Part shown: positions 49,560 through 59,582 of the stretch, in pieces
Numbering within the stretch: the first letter of the stretch is position 1
How the letters are laid out: each line of letters opens with the position of its first letter
Origin: Acholoe squamosa
Taxonomy: Eukaryota > Annelida > Polychaeta > Phyllodocida > Polynoidae
Assembly (NCBI GenBank): GCA_949317995.1
Contig: OX439046.1
Span: 41,454,002 to 41,518,001, forward strand
Reading direction: 5' to 3'
Length of the DNA: 64,000 bases
Made by a program: the position numbers and the translations under genes
The notes under the pieces: model-generated
Told to the model about the DNA's origin: nothing
Databases searched by the model: none
The model's input: the letters and a program-made list of their open reading frames with translations, nothing else

Positions 49560-50305
49560 TCATTATACCTTTACAACAAATCCTGTTACAACGAAACTTC
49601 TTTTATTACAAACAAATCTCATTGTCCGAAATCAGCCCCATACATTTCTATAGTAAAATAATCCCTTTACAACGAACTTTGCATCATCTGGAATCGTTTA
49701 CAATGAATTTTTCTTGGTTTATACAAGCATTTTCTTGTATCTGAGGGAAGTTAGGGTGTGTAATATGACATCTACTGTAAAGACTACAGCCGTCTCTATT
49801 GAACTCTAGGTGGCAGAAGCGGTAAGGGAGGAGGGCGTGGGTGCTAGGATGTGTGATGGGGCTTCTACAGCAGTCTCCATTAAACTCTGGGCGGCAGAAG
49901 GGGTAAGGGGGGGATGCTAGGATGTGTGATGGGGCTTCTACAGTCGTCTCTATTGAACTCTGGGCGGCAGAAGGGATAAGGGAGGAGGGCAGGGGGTGCT
50001 AGGATGTCTGATGGGGCTTCTACAGCAGTCTCCATTAAACTCTTGGTGGCAGAAGGGGTAAGGGAGGTGGGGTGCTAGGATGTGTGATGGGGCTTCTACA
50101 GCCGTCTCTATTGACCATTAGAAGGGATCTTGCAGGGAGGTGAGGGGGAGGGAGTGTTAGGTTGTGTGACAAGGAAGGTCTGAGGGGGGGGGGTTAAATG
50201 GCCTATTATAGTCTCATAATGGTATGATTTGGTTACAAAGAAATTCGTTTATAACGAATTTTTTCCCTTCTCCCAAGTACTTTGTTATAACGGAATTTTA
50301 CTGTA
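49560..50305. mobile_element. candidate pogo/Tigger-like MITE with internal ~100-bp tandem repeats
   Basis: The right end, on the minus strand, reads CAGTAAAATTCCGTTATAAC flanked by TA (50304-50305). This resembles the CAGTA-AA-CCTCGTTATAACGAA ends of pogo/Tigger elements. The left side has related TTTACAACGAACTTTG and TGTTACAACGAAACTTC blocks, but the exact left end is unclear. The interior (49790-50165) is a ~100-bp tandem repeat, GGGGCTTCTACAGCAGTCTC then GGCAGAAGGGGTAAGGG. No transposase. Confidence 0.42.
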
Positions 50306-50369
50306 TCTGGCAGGCAGGGCGCTAACCAGTGACCTATCATCCCCCTCCACATCCTAAAAATTCAATAAC

Positions 50370-52640
50370 CATCTGAGGGAAGAGTGATTAGTCCATAGAG
50401 TGAAATCACTTCCCCACACAAAGTGCCTGAATTTCTTCGTATAGACCACCACAGCCAACAACTCTCATTTGGTGGTACAATAATTTCTTTGAGCCTTGCT
50501 CAACGTGTTACTAGCAATAGGAACTTCCACCTCACCCTGCACCTGGGATAAGGCAGCTCCTATGCTAACGATACTAGCATCACTATCTAGAATGAAATGA
50601 TCATTCTCTCAATACAGGAGTACTGGCAAACAATTCCTTTATTTGCATAAAGGCCTCATCTTGCTCGGATCACCAGGGAAAACATTCCTTCCTAACTCCA
50701 GGCGTCCAGTGGGACAAACTCTGTATAGGAAAGGCGACCCTGGAATATCCTGGTATAGAGTCCCTATAGTAGGAACAAAAACCGAGGACTTCTTTAGCAT
50801 TCGTGGGTGTTTGCCAATTTGACACAGCATCCAACTTCTCTGGATCAGCTTTAATCCCTTCATTAGAGATTATTCCTCCTAAGTAGTTAATGGATCTCAT
50901 GAAGAGATCGCAATTTTTAGGCTTCTTTCCAGAACCAGGCCTAAATTTTCTCATTCCTCAAAAGTCTTATCAAAGACTATCACATCATTGAAATTGACCA
51001 GACATTTCTTCCATAATAGATCACTTAATAAAGTTTCCATCATGGCTTCAAATGTTGCGGGTGCATCACGTCCAAGCAGCATTTGCTACTAGAACATCAG
51101 CAGATTCAAGTCCAATATTTGACAGCATGACTATGTCAGGCTCAACAACCCCAACTTTTCCAGAAAGTTCATGGTCTGCTCGACATAAGACACCACAGGC
51201 GGTACCCGGTGGGATCTTAACTGTCTGTGCTACACTTACTACAGTACTTACTTGTCTAAGTACACATTGTACTTCGAGATGGTACGGGTCTCTTACTTCC
51301 AATATTCCCCTCTGGGAATCTAACCTTGCTCCAGATAATGCAGTAAAAGCTAGACCTAAAATATACCATCATCCGCAATGTTGGCCACAGTTGAAGAAAG
51401 AATAAAATCCTTATCCTCCTGTAGACTGAACCTCAAATGTACCGTCGGCTATACGAGCATTTCCTTCAATTGTGAAAGTTTCATGACACGTAGGCAAAAG
51501 ATCATAGCGTCGATTTGCAATACAGGAGTGGCTAGCACTCATATCGACCAAGAACTCAGCAGATCTACCACTCACAGATAAAACTGCATGCCACCACCTA
51601 CCTTTCAAGTAGGTAGGACAACTTGCATACTTAGCAAGTTCCGTCTTAGCGCCATGGTCAAATCCACATCCCTTCGAATACCCAAGACAAGGATGACCTG
51701 GGGGAAGCAGGGCACACCCCACCCTGGCCAACCCATTGGCCACTCCCTCTTGACTGATATCAGGTTTCCCCACTGTTTTCTTCTGACCGGTCTTGACACC
51801 TGGTGTTCTATCAGTCTCCCCTGCCTCATGAGTAAGGAACTGATCAGGTTCCTTAGCTTTACTGCTGGGCGAAATCACTAGAGGATTCTCACTTATACCA
51901 CAAGCAGTGGTAGGCTGGCAGTCATGGCAATCACTCACTCTGGGATTATCCGGTTGCCGTCATGGACACCTCCACACAGTTTTCCTTCTTAACTGAGTCT
52001 CCACTATCCGGAATGCTCCGGTATCATGGTTTTCTGTACACTGGTATTTCTGCTGCGCATTCCGCGGCATAATGACCCTTTTCCTGACACCTGAAATATT
52101 TGACAAAATTTCTGTCTGGCCTAGGCCTTCGTAGATTTTTAGAAATCTTCTGTACCAAAGTAGTAACCAAGTCCTCTGATAAAGACGGACAGGTATTGGG
52201 GGTTTTAGTATCTGGCTTTGTCTCAGGAGGTTTTGTGATAGGCACTTGCTCCTTGACATAGCCCAGTTTCTTTCCCCAGTTCCCGTTGTACCGGGGGTTG
52301 CCTCAACTTTTTGCCCCGATGTTCTCATCATCCTCAGTGTCACCTGATTCCAAAAAATCATCGTCGGGTATCCCCTCAGGAACTATCATTGCTGACATCC
52401 ATTGGGGTACCTTTCCAGCAAATATCCGGCTTTTCCAATCGTAGTGATCCAGGGCTTGGAACAAGTCTGTTTAGGAAGCATCATTCTTCCAAGCATCACA
52501 TGCTACAATCCTATGTTCCTGATCAAGCAATCTGTTGATGAATTGTCTAAACATTTCATCAAGGAAGTGCTCATTGTCAGATTAAATAAAAGCTTGGTTG
52601 CCTACTCGGAAACTTTTGACATCTAACTAAAAAGGTGAAC
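50370..52640 (-). pseudogene. gag-pol fragment of a second Ty3/gypsy copy related to the 11-23 kb element
   Basis: Minus-strand order: Gag C-terminus (52640-52250), zinc knuckle (52130-52080, FRCQEKGHYAAEC, with the first Cys of C-x2-C-x4-H-x4-C replaced by Tyr), protease (51938-51411, active site VDMSASHS in place of the usual D-T/S-G), post-protease linker (51302-51066, HLEVQCVLRQVS). Then there is an abrupt join near 51064 straight to late RT palm (APATFEAMMETLL, LVNFNDVIVF at the YxDD position), RT thumb/connection (50954-50670, YLGGIISNEG, WTPGVRKECFPW) and RNase H (to ~50370, LSKAQRNYCTTK). The RT fingers and the first catalytic Asp are absent, an internal deletion. No LTRs were recognised. 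Confidence 0.82.
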
Positions 52641-55559
52641 GACTACACAAACATGGCGGGTCTATGAACGGTCTTCAACGGTCCTATATGAAATTTACCT
52701 TGCTTTTCTTGAAACCGTTGCATCTATGAATGGTCTCGGACCTCCACCTGCTGATAAAAGTGTCTTAATTGCCAAATTCCCATAGCAGCCCATGTGTTTT
52801 GTCTATCGCAAAAAAAAAAACATCGCACAATGCAATCCAATGGAGACACTTTTTCCTGAGGAGAAGGTCCAGAAATTTAAGGTTTCCTCTTCACCCTTTT
52901 TCATAGGTAATTTATTTTTTGTGGAAATTGCTACTCCCTACAGAAAGACAAGGACCTAAGGAATATGCATCAACTTTTCATTAATTTTTAGACCCATATT
53001 TTGCAAAAGAAATTCCCACACAACCATCTTGATCTATGGTCCACTGCTAAAAAGGTGCCGCCAATGACACTGGAGGACCTGTGCCAAATAGAGCAATGTT
53101 ATATCGCAACTAAGACAGAAGAAGTATTAAGGTTCATTTGATATTAGCAGATCTGCTTTCACACAATCAGATGGTGCCATTATACCTTGTAGACTATGTC
53201 CCCGTGATCTATTTCATGCCCAGTGGAGCACGTGCCTACCCAGCTGTAAGCCTGGTTGGAATAGAAACAGGAGGTTGTGAACACAGCATTGACATGCTTC
53301 TTGACCTGCACACCAAATGGACAAGTGTAAAGCCATCAGTCACCCTTTTTTTTCTTAACTAATAAACTGAAAAAGATGAAAAAGGTCATTACTTTGGTTC
53401 TAGTTAAACAATTGTGTATGGGGTAATACAAATGTAATTATATACTACTCCCATAAATCCTCGCATATTAGATATTGTCTATATACACATGAATTGCACC
53501 ATGAGCATCATGTATGATTCAGCCCAACTCAGGGTATATTGTAATATGCAAGGTTGGTTGATTGGTTGATTCATTAGTTTTACATTACAGTATTTCATGA
53601 GACTTACTCAGATTTGATCGGACATTCAGTCATTTCGTTCTCAGTCTTGACAGGTATTTAAAAGCTGTTTGTCCATACAGCTAGACAGGTATTTATATGC
53701 TGCTTGTCCATCACAGTCGTGACCACATCTATGGATGACCGAATCTATGAGAGATGAATGACCAAATCTATGAGGAGGGGCGAGGGGGGAAACCGCTACT
53801 GGGGCTTCATTCCCCTACTTTTTTTGACAGATAGCGAGTGTTCTTTTATTTGTCTGGTCAGGGCCAAACAAACCATGGCCTTTGATCACTTAGACATAGT
53901 TCACTGAGGGGGAAACTCATGAAAAAAGACAAGTATGTAGGCCCAGGTCTGTGCATATGGACACCAGCTGCCCACATGCTCATCTCATGTCACAAGGAAC
54001 CCCAAGTTTGTTGACTTTTACAAATCCGGTATGCCCATTGTTAGTATAGAAAGGGACTACTCCTTCGTGGACTCCCGATTAAGTTATTCTGCTCCTTCAT
54101 GCCCTCACATGAAGGTCCCCACTCCACATGGGGAGTAATATGCAAGGATTTTACATTGTATAACAGTAATAAAATGACCAAAATTTGACCCCCAGGTGCA
54201 TCCTGGGCAAAAGAAATTAAAATTTGGCCTTACCCTCTTGAGGTTAAAATTTTTTGACCCCCCATCGAGTGTGAACGTGCCCTTTCACCCTTTAGTTACA
54301 CACAGGCTTTTTCATTGAAAACAGCCTCATGTGAAATCAATTCGACCCAATGTCAGAGGAGTCGAAAAAATTCTGGCTTGACCTGAGAATGCACCTTGTA
54401 CCCAGGTCAACTTATACGCAAGGTGCGATGGTAGCATACCATAATGATGAAAAAAATGTAAAAAAAAAAAAAAGAAAAAAGAATCGACCTACCTACCCTA
54501 ATTCTTTTGGGCTATGTTACCTGAACACAACAATTTTTTTAGGCCTAAGGGCTGCTGCAGGAAACATTGGGTGGCAGTTTCTGGGATTTACAGGCATTCA
54601 CTACAAGGTGTTGAATATGCTTTATGTCGTCCGGGTATCTGCCACAAGTCGGCACATTGAACTACTAAATAATGCTGAAATGGAGTTTTATGCAGACTGG
54701 TTAAAACAACTCATTTTGCAATTAGTGTAGCAGCAGGAAATGTGAAAGAAATATTTCCGGGTAATTCAAGATTAATCATACAATGAGAATCTCGGTGCCA
54801 TGGATAATAAAGCTTAATTGAGATGGCTAACACATCACGTGTGTATGCAGGATTGTTGGGATATTATACATACTGGCTTATCAGATTGACATTACTCAGA
54901 CAGTATGAAATAGTATTATTTGAATAGGAGCAAACGTATCAATAAATCACTCTGGGTAAGGTGGTCAACTGCAATACATTTCTTGGCATATAGACTGCAT
55001 GTTATTCCTTTACATATTGAATATATTACATTTTAACATGCTTTACTTACAGCCCTAGTGTCGGTGAGATAAATAACGTTTGTCATTCTAATTCTGATTC
55101 TGTTGTTTTTTTTCTGATACAGAATGATCAAGTGCGGGATTATGAAGAACGCCATCTAGTTCAGAACGTACAGCGTTGCATTATGCAGGATTATGAAGGA
55201 CCGAGATTAGTAAGTGTATGAGAACTATGTATGGTTGGTGCATAATCACATGCACAGGGAGACATGATTGCTCAGTTGGAGTGGTGTGTTATCAGTACCA
55301 GAGATAGAGGCATCTCTGTGGGAGAGTAGCTCTAGGCTGTCCACTCCGGCCATCCAACGATTTTATACACGACATGAGCTCACACAGCGTGTGCCGAGCA
55401 CCACTTATATCATGACTGAAGCAGAACAAAGACTTCATTTATCATTTCCTGCTCCCCCATACGTACCTTACTCTGCACTTAACTCTGCTACTTAGTGATC
55501 GATGAAGTCATGACCCACTCTAAATGCCTCTGATTGATCAGGAGCCCCTATACGCGTTA
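52641..55559. other. non-coding region
   Basis: No gene recognised. A ~33-bp direct repeat (GACAGGTATTTA...TTGTCCAT) lies at ~53648-53713. The 126-codon ORF at 54350-54730 crosses an A-rich run, has no domain and is probably chance. Confidence 0.4.
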
Positions 55560-56402
55560 CCAGCAGCAGGCAAACCCCAACGGTGCATCACTTCGAGGAT
55601 ATAAGAGCGGGAGATACCACAGCACAAGCAGCCAAACCCCAAACAGTGCATCACTCTGAGGATATAAGAGTGGGAGATACCACACCACAAGCAGCCAAAC
55701 CCCAAACAGTGCATCACTCTGTGGATATAAGAGCGGGAGATACCACACCACAAGCAGCCAAGCCCGAAACAGTGCATCACTCTCACTCTGAGGATATAAG
55801 AACGGTAGCTACCAAGCTATGAGCGTGATACAAGACTATACTTGTGGGTGTATGCCACTCTGTAATGATATAAGGGTGGAGTCTGATAGCAGATATACAA
55901 CATCAGGGTGACACTCCCATTGCCAGGGGTGAGAATCTGCATCGGAGGCCGCGGTATTGTGATAAATACATATTCTCTTCTACTCTGAGAGGATAATGGC
56001 AGTGGACCGTTTAGAAACTGCCATTGGAATAACAACAGTGCACCACTATGTGACATAAGAGTAGGCGATACTAGACTCAGAGTGGACATGCACCAACAGT
56101 GCACTTCTATATGAGGATGTAACAGTGGATGATACATGGACATCACACTGTGATATCAGTGTGGGTGCTACCAGACTGCTAGTGGACATACAGAATGAGG
56201 GTACCAGCCTGTAAGGATATAAGAGTGGGTGTTACCAGACTACTGGTGGACAATCAGTAGTAGGGTGCCACCTGTGAGGATATAAGAGTAGGTGCTACGA
56301 GACTGCTAGTGGACATACAACATCAGGGTACCAGCCTGTGACGATATAAGTGTGGGCGTTAAGAGTGGGTGTTACCAGACTGTGTGAGGATATAACAACA
56401 CC
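55560..56402. repeat. minisatellite with repeated GATATAAG motif, running into the GPCR start
   Basis: Four clear copies of a 63-bp unit at 55560-55815, with GATATAAGAGYGGGAGATACC at 55598, 55661, 55724 and (after a 6-bp insertion) 55793. More diverged copies follow to 56402 (GATATAAG at 55867, 56215, 56278, 56342; GATATAAC just before the start codon). Because 63 is a multiple of three, a 79-codon repeat ORF exists at 55583-55822; it is not taken as a gene. The TATA-like motif in every unit is directly visible; a promoter role is inferred. Confidence 0.85.
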
Positions 56403-56405
56403 ACC

Positions 56406-57512
56406 ATGGTGATGACCACAGTAGCCACTCCCCAAGTCAGCACCAATGTGGCAGTGGCTCTGAACCATACCCTGGGCTATGCAGTGCATGTAGACATAGA
56501 TGGGTTGGCGGCTGATGCCTTCTTCCAGACCTACTATTCCTCAGAGCGGTTCATTGTGGAGTGTGTGTTGGCAGCCCTGGCTGCAGTATGCAATGTGACC
56601 GCCCTGCTGGCTAACAAGGGACACACATACCAACACCCAGCTTACCACTTCCTCTTTAAGAACCTGAGCGTGGCCAACACACTAGCTGTATCTGCGTCCT
56701 GGATCACCAACAACTCCATCTTCTTCTTCACCAAGCAGCTGACCACCATCCCCCTGTGCCACATGCTGCTCCTGCTGCTAGCACTGAACCTCTTCTCCAT
56801 GGCCTTTGGTCTCATATCAGGAATGACCTTGGTGGGATTTGGAGCTATCCACTACCTTGCTATATGCTGGCCTCTACGTTATGATGCCATTGTAACCATT
56901 CGCAGGGTAAAATCAGCTGTTATTGCTATGTGGGTTGTGGGGCCTATCGTGGCCTTTTGGCCCATGCTGGTGTACTTTGTGCATACTCTGCGAATAGGTT
57001 CCTGTTCTACAGACCACGTTGGAGTGTTGAACACTATTGGTTCAGATGTGGCTATGGGCACGTTGGCTGTGTGCTATGTGACCTTAACCTGTATGTGCCT
57101 TAGGCTGTACTATGAGATACGGAAGCTACAGCAGAGGTTGTCAGCAAATCTCTGGGTGGATGACCTGAAGTATGAGAAGAAGGCGCTGGTGACTATCGCC
57201 ATGTTGCTGAGCACATTGACCATATTCTTTCTGCCTTATTACATTGTGTACATGGTATCCATGAACTCCCTCTCCTCTAGTCTCAACCAGAACCAAGCTG
57301 TGCTATATTACATGATGCTACTGCCATACATTAAGTATGCATCTGACCCAATCATCTATGGCAAGCGAATGCTGGGACTGCAGGAGGAGCTGCACCGGAA
57401 GTTGAAGCGTACCTGCTGTCTACGGATAGCTGAACGACTGAGATCCTCCAGCAACACCCACGAGGATGGCACCAAGCGGGGCAAAATTTACCAGATGGTC
57501 ACCATTGTATAG
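56406..57512 (+). CDS. rhodopsin-class (class A) G-protein-coupled receptor, single exon
   Basis: 368 residues, intact. The start is in a good Kozak context (CACCACCATGG). Seven hydrophobic helices: ~48-70, 81-103, 117-143, 169-191, 208-233, 256-282, 298-318. Class A marks: N63 in TM1, W176 in TM4, FLPYY (275-279) in TM6, DPIIY (314-318) in place of NPxxY in TM7. Oddities: the DRY position reads I-H-Y (148-150) before LAICWPLRY, the TM2 Asp is Asn (N91), TM5 lacks its Pro, and the usual TM3 disulfide Cys position is not Cys. Missing TM5 Pro and TM3 Cys with a D-P-x-I-Y motif recall the melanocortin/EDG/cannabinoid group. The ligand is unknown. One N-glycosylation site (N20). CC at 337-338 may be palmitoylated. 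The C-terminus TIV fits a class I PDZ ligand and is encoded by the first unit of a minisatellite. Confidence 0.93.
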   Translation: MVMTTVATPQVSTNVAVALNHTLGYAVHVDIDGLAADAFFQTYYSSERFIVECVLAALAAVCNVTALLANKGHTYQHPAYHFLFKNLSVANTLAVSASWITNNSIFFFTKQLTTIPLCHMLLLLLALNLFSMAFGLISGMTLVGFGAIHYLAICWPLRYDAIVTIRRVKSAVIAMWVVGPIVAFWPMLVYFVHTLRIGSCSTDHVGVLNTIGSDVAMGTLAVCYVTLTCMCLRLYYEIRKLQQRLSANLWVDDLKYEKKALVTIAMLLSTLTIFFLPYYIVYMVSMNSLSSSLNQNQAVLYYMMLLPYIKYASDPIIYGKRMLGLQEELHRKLKRTCCLRIAERLRSSSNTHEDGTKRGKIYQMVTIV

Positions 57513-58025
57513 GGCAAAATGTACCAGATGGGCACCATTGTATAGGACAATATGTACCAGATGATCACCATTGTATAGGGCAAAATGTACCAGATGGTCA
57601 CCATTGTATAGGGCAAAATGTACCAGATGGGCACCATTTTATAGGGCAAAATGTACCAGATGGGCACCATTGTATAGGGCAAAATTTACCAGATGGTCAC
57701 CATTGTATAGGGCAAAATGTACCAGATGGGCACCATTGTATATGGCAAAATGTACCAGATGGGCACCATTGTATAGGGCAAAATGTACCAGATGGGCACC
57801 ATTGTATAGGGCAATATGTACTAGATGGTCACCATTGTATAGGGCAAAATGTACCAGATGGTCACCATGAAAAAGGGCAAGATGTACCAGACGGTCAATA
57901 TGAAATAGGGCACGATGCACACAATATGTGCCTAATGCTCACCATTGTATGGTGCCATATGTACCAGGTGGTCAGCATTGTGTAGGACAAGATGTGTTCA
58001 GTGGTCACCATTGTGTAGGACAGGT
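57480..58025. repeat. 33-bp minisatellite starting inside the GPCR coding sequence
   Basis: Thirteen exact-length 33-bp units run from 57480 to 57908 (GGCAAAATGTACCAGATGGG then CACCATTGTATAG), followed by two or three degenerate units. Unit 1 (57480-57512) is the last ten codons plus stop of the GPCR. As 33 = 11 codons, every unit keeps the frame and most units end in TAG. Unit 8 (ending 57743) has TAT in place of TAG, and unit 12 has AAG. Confidence 0.97.
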
Positions 58026-58215
58026 TTTGGTGTAGTCCTTTTCCAAGTAGAGTGGAGTAATATGAAACACTTCTTTTATCTGTCTCAATGGGCACAATTC
58101 ATGAATAGGCCCAATACTGACAGACAACACCACCATGTATAGAGACTACGAATGCTAACCACCTCTACCCTCTAATATAAAATCTATATTGTCTACCTTA
58201 CATATTGGTTTGTTC

Positions 58216-58580
58216 CTAGGGACCTTGGTTGCTTAGCAACAACAGTTTTTAAAGGGTTTCCTTAGCAAACGCCATTAATATAATGTTGTTCAGCATGTTT
58301 CTACATAAGGATTTATTCAAGCTGGTTCTATGGGTTACCCCAGTGCCCTAGATCTATCAGACACAAAGCAAAGTCATATAGTAACAACCATTTGCTATCT
58401 AGGGACCTTGGTTGCTTAGCAACAACAGCTATTTAAAGGATTTCCTTAGCAACGGCATTAACACAAGATTATTCAGCATGTTTTCACATAAGTATTCCTT
58501 CAAGCTGGCTCTGGGTTACCCAAGTGCTCTAGATCTATCAGGTGCACAGCAGAGTCATATAGCAACAACCATTTGCTATA
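58216..58580. repeat. diverged tandem duplication, 183-bp unit, with X-box-like motif
   Basis: CTAGGGACCTTGGTTGCTTA starts at 58216 and again at 58399; most of the two units align. Each has GTTGCTTAGCAAC (58228-58240, 58411-58423), which fits the RFX X-box pattern RYYNYY-N-RRNRAC. Confidence 0.85.
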
Positions 58581-58666
58581 TTTTCCCAACAGTAACAGTC
58601 CTGTCTCCTTACAGCACAAGAAAGACATAGACACCTTATAGAAAGACCTATAGATCCCCCTAATGA

Positions 58667-59582
58667 TACCCGGCAAACAAAAACAACATTAAATCACCTC
58701 CTGTGGGCTTGAAAAATGTTTAAAAAAAAAACGGAAATAAAACATTTGATTATCGTCAAAACGTGGACTCTAAATAACGTATAAAAACGTTTTTGATAAA
58801 CAATTTTTCTGCAACGTTAATAAACGTTAGATAACGTTTTTTTCCTGACATCAATATCCCATGTACAAGCCAAATATATTCCCTCATATATATAGCTTTT
58901 CTGGGCAATTTATATTGCTAGATTTTGTATGGATTCATTCACATTTTATTTCTCAATGTATGACTCTGCAAAGGCGTAATGCTTTACCAGACATCTGTCT
59001 TGGACCCTGATCCACTACAGTACAAAATTCATCATGTACATGTGTAGTTAGAGAGGCCAGTGTAGTTGATACAAAGGCTATGTGTTTAGAGGTACACATA
59101 TATTTCTAATGTCTACAAAAAGGGTGTCTATCAATAATATCTATCTATTTAGATAAAATAGTTTATGGAAATTTTTAATTACTTGATAGCTATTCCGTCA
59201 AATGTTAGTTGGACAATTTATACTGATATGAGATTGAACAAATGGTTATCATTTGACATCTATCATATCTCTAAGGAATGGAGTCATTCGCTTGAATATC
59301 ACACTGGGATAGTGCCTCTAACTACCAGGATATGTAGGAAACCCTGAAAACGTTTAATTACGTCAAAATAATGTTTATACAACATTTTGTAATGTTATAA
59401 TATGGTGTAGACATAAACGTTTTAACTTAACCCCATAGAAACGTTTTTAAATGTTCTAGATATGAATGTTTTTTGTTTGAAACGTTTATAAACGTTTTTA
59501 AACGTTCTAGATAGAAACGTTTGTATCCAAACCATATCTGAACGTTTTTGAACATTTTCAAATGTTTGTTGTTCACTGGGTA
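58667..59582. mobile_element. candidate MITE rich in AACGTTT
   Basis: The left end TACCCGGCAAACAAAAACA and right end (reverse complement TACCCAGTGAACAACAAAC) are imperfect inverted copies. Both ends are followed inward by repeated AACGTTT motifs. ~916 bp, no transposase. Whether TA is the target duplication or part of the end is unclear. Confidence 0.45.

Noticed and set aside
54350-54730. 126-codon ORF
   Set aside because: Contains a lysine run from an A-rich tract, no domain, and no splice or promoter context.
55583-55822. 79-codon ORF with 21-residue repeats upstream of the GPCR
   Set aside because: The 63-bp period keeps any frame open; no start context or domain; it lies in the repeat array.
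57571-57920. 99- and 93-codon ORFs over the 33-bp array
   Set aside because: Off-frame readings of the minisatellite; only unit 1 is part of a real coding sequence.
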